Origin: Pseudolactococcus piscium
GTDB taxonomy: Bacteria; Bacillota; Bacilli; Lactobacillales; Streptococcaceae
Reading direction: 5' to 3'
DNA: 60,678 nucleotides
Assembly (NCBI RefSeq): GCF_002441695.1
Contig: NZ_JXJW01000018.1
Coordinates: forward strand, 1-60,678
Positions 58,495 to 60,678 of the stretch are shown here, in pieces. The notes below the pieces were generated by a model. It was not told the origin of the DNA, made no database searches, and saw nothing but the letters and a program-made list of their open reading frames with translations. The translations under genes were made by a program, and so were the position numbers. Every line of letters starts with the position of its first letter. Position 1 is the stretch's first letter.

Positions 58495-59106
58495 TTAAAT
58501 AATCGCTACTTTATCGCCTAAAACAGTGATGATTTGTGCATTTGAAATCGGTTTGAGATTGACTTTAGTACCGTAGTCAGCGATGATTGTCTCAGCATCG
58601 GCCTCAAAGGGTGCACTATTATAATGAGGCAGCGTATAGAAATCAACGAGATTTAGGCCTTGCGTGCTAGTCAGCAGAGGTGCTTTTTTGATACTATCCA
58701 TGGCTGAAATGTAGGCGATATCAGGCGATGTGATAACAGAGCCAGCAGATTCTCCGATGTAGAGTTTACCTTGATTGACCTGTTCGATAATCAAGCGATC
58801 AGCCCCTGTAATGGCAAGTTCCTGTCGTAGGAAGAAGGTGTTACCACCCGAGACATAAATCGCGTCATTGCTTTCGAGTTTGCGTTTGATATCTACCGCA
58901 GATTCTGTCGAAACCTCTAGTTCGTCAACAATCATGCCAAGTGCTTCAAAGGCTTTTTTAGCTGCTAGGACATAGCCATGATTTTCTTGAGAGACATTAG
59001 CTGTTGGGATAAACGTGACGACTTTACCAGAGATAGCTTGGCCAGCAAACTCAGGTAAACGATGGGCGACATCTTCAAAAGACGATGCCAGGAATAATTG
59101 TTTCAT
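58495..59106 (-). CDS. Peptidase S51/dipeptidase E-like protein
   Basis: 203 residues, type 1 glutamine-amidotransferase-like fold. The nucleophile Ser120 lies in YIGESAGSV, and SGGNTFFLRQEL is the family motif. Peptidase E hydrolyses Asp-X dipeptides, and several relatives have lost or changed activity. AAAGGAG precedes the ATG. A TATAAT lies about 50 bases upstream on the minus strand. Monocistronic. Confidence 0.85.
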   Translation of the reverse strand: MKQLFLASSFEDVAHRLPEFAGQAISGKVVTFIPTANVSQENHGYVLAAKKAFEALGMIVDELEVSTESAVDIKRKLESNDAIYVSGGNTFFLRQELAITGADRLIIEQVNQGKLYIGESAGSVITSPDIAYISAMDSIKKAPLLTSTQGLNLVDFYTLPHYNSAPFEADAETIIADYGTKVNLKPISNAQIITVLGDKVAII

Positions 59107-59272
59107 GTGATACTCCTTTGATCTGATAAGGTATTATTTTGTTTAAACTGCTTGTCCCTATTATAACATAGGCAAGGGAATTGGCGCTTATGACAGGGAT
59201 GATAGCAGTAGCCTAGCGCGTCTTATGCGCGCTTATCAACAAGGCCCATATCTAGTATTCGCTAGCTAAACA

Positions 59273-59281
59273 TGCTATAAT
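59273..59281 (+). promoter_or_regulatory. Extended -10 promoter of mnmA
   Basis: TG-C-TATAAT, 90 bases before the start codon. Confidence 0.6.
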
Positions 59282-59295
59282 AATAAAGTTAATAA

Positions 59296-60495
<1,200 letters not shown>

Positions 60496-60511
60496 GATCA
60501 TGAGAATAGAG

Positions 60512-60534
60512 AAAACGTCTTTGGGCGTTTTTTT
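60512..60534 (+). terminator. Terminator after mnmA
   Basis: AAAACGTC, loop TTTG, GGCGTTTT, then T-run. Confidence 0.88.
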
Positions 60535-60678
60535 GTTTGCTTTTAAGTAACGCATGATACATGAATTTTATAGTCCTTAAGTCTATATTAAGAGATAAAA
60601 TAAAAAAATAGGATAACGTTTGAATTGTTATCTAAAAGGTGTAACATGGAATTATCAGAATAATGAATGAAACAGTCG
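60535..60678 (+). other. Probable leader of a gene that leaves the window
   Basis: A GATAAC/GTTATC hairpin (about 60612-60632) precedes AAAAGGTG and the mini-frame ATG GAA TTA TCA GAA TAA (60646-60663), whose stop overlaps a second ATG (TAATG). The second frame is open to the window edge (MNETV). Too little remains to name the gene. Confidence 0.3.

Overview
The window comes from a low-GC Gram-positive of the family Streptococcaceae, most likely Lactococcus or a close relative (piscium/raffinolactis type). The evidence is a class 1A dihydroorotate dehydrogenase very like lactococcal PyrDA, an EstA-type esterase, an hrcA-grpE-dnaK operon without dnaJ, a FabT-controlled fab/acc cluster using FabK, and a streptococcal-type ATP synthase operon that starts with the c subunit. 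I recognise no rRNA, tRNA, CRISPR array or insertion sequence.

Layout. 1-421: end of an operon with a fragment and a small helical protein. 503-1285 (-): alpha/beta hydrolase. 1434-7282: lplA and pdhABCD, behind a promoter with a cre-like site. 7477-9633 (-): pyrDA and a nitronate monooxygenase-like flavoprotein. 9868-19708: fabT-fabH-acpP, then fabK-fabD-fabG-fabF-accB-fabZ-accC-accD-accA, the complete malonyl-CoA and type II fatty acid pathway, with FabT boxes before fabT and fabK. 19970-21571: FAD-dependent dehydrogenase. 21709-24573: a probably acquired type II restriction-modification pair (C5 methyltransferase and an endonuclease with an NgoFVII/B3-like C-terminus). 24891-26965 (-): choloylglycine-hydrolase family enzyme and MenA. 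27061-30954: ACT protein, UPF0210 protein, histidine phosphatase, VanY-like carboxypeptidase and a membrane protein. 30983-34649: CIRCE-controlled hrcA-grpE-dnaK. 34829-37681: XRE regulator with a membrane protein, then an ABC exporter whose ATPase is frameshifted. 37741-41508: comEA, comEC, estA. 41662-48160: atpEBFHAGDC. 48217-51537 (-): sdaAA, sdaAB, a HAD phosphatase and a divergent birA. 51588-58409: PRD regulator (-) diverging from a split PTS EIIA/EIIB/EIIC and a GH38 alpha-mannosidase, probably a mannosylglycerate-type uptake and cleavage system. 58495-60495: S51 peptidase-like protein (-) and mnmA.

Most of the window is housekeeping metabolism. LplA can lipoylate PdhC, PDH supplies acetyl-CoA, ACC/Fab turns it into acyl chains, and BirA would biotinylate AccB. 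The unusual content lies in the restriction-modification island, the 11-bp duplication that breaks the ABC ATPase, the perfect 19-bp palindrome before the XRE gene, the BirA motif substitutions, and a set of strongly folded intercistronic RNAs inside the fab and atp operons that do not look like plain terminators. I found no clear case of an entirely new multigene system. The folded intercistronic elements and the restriction-modification pair are the best candidates for follow-up.
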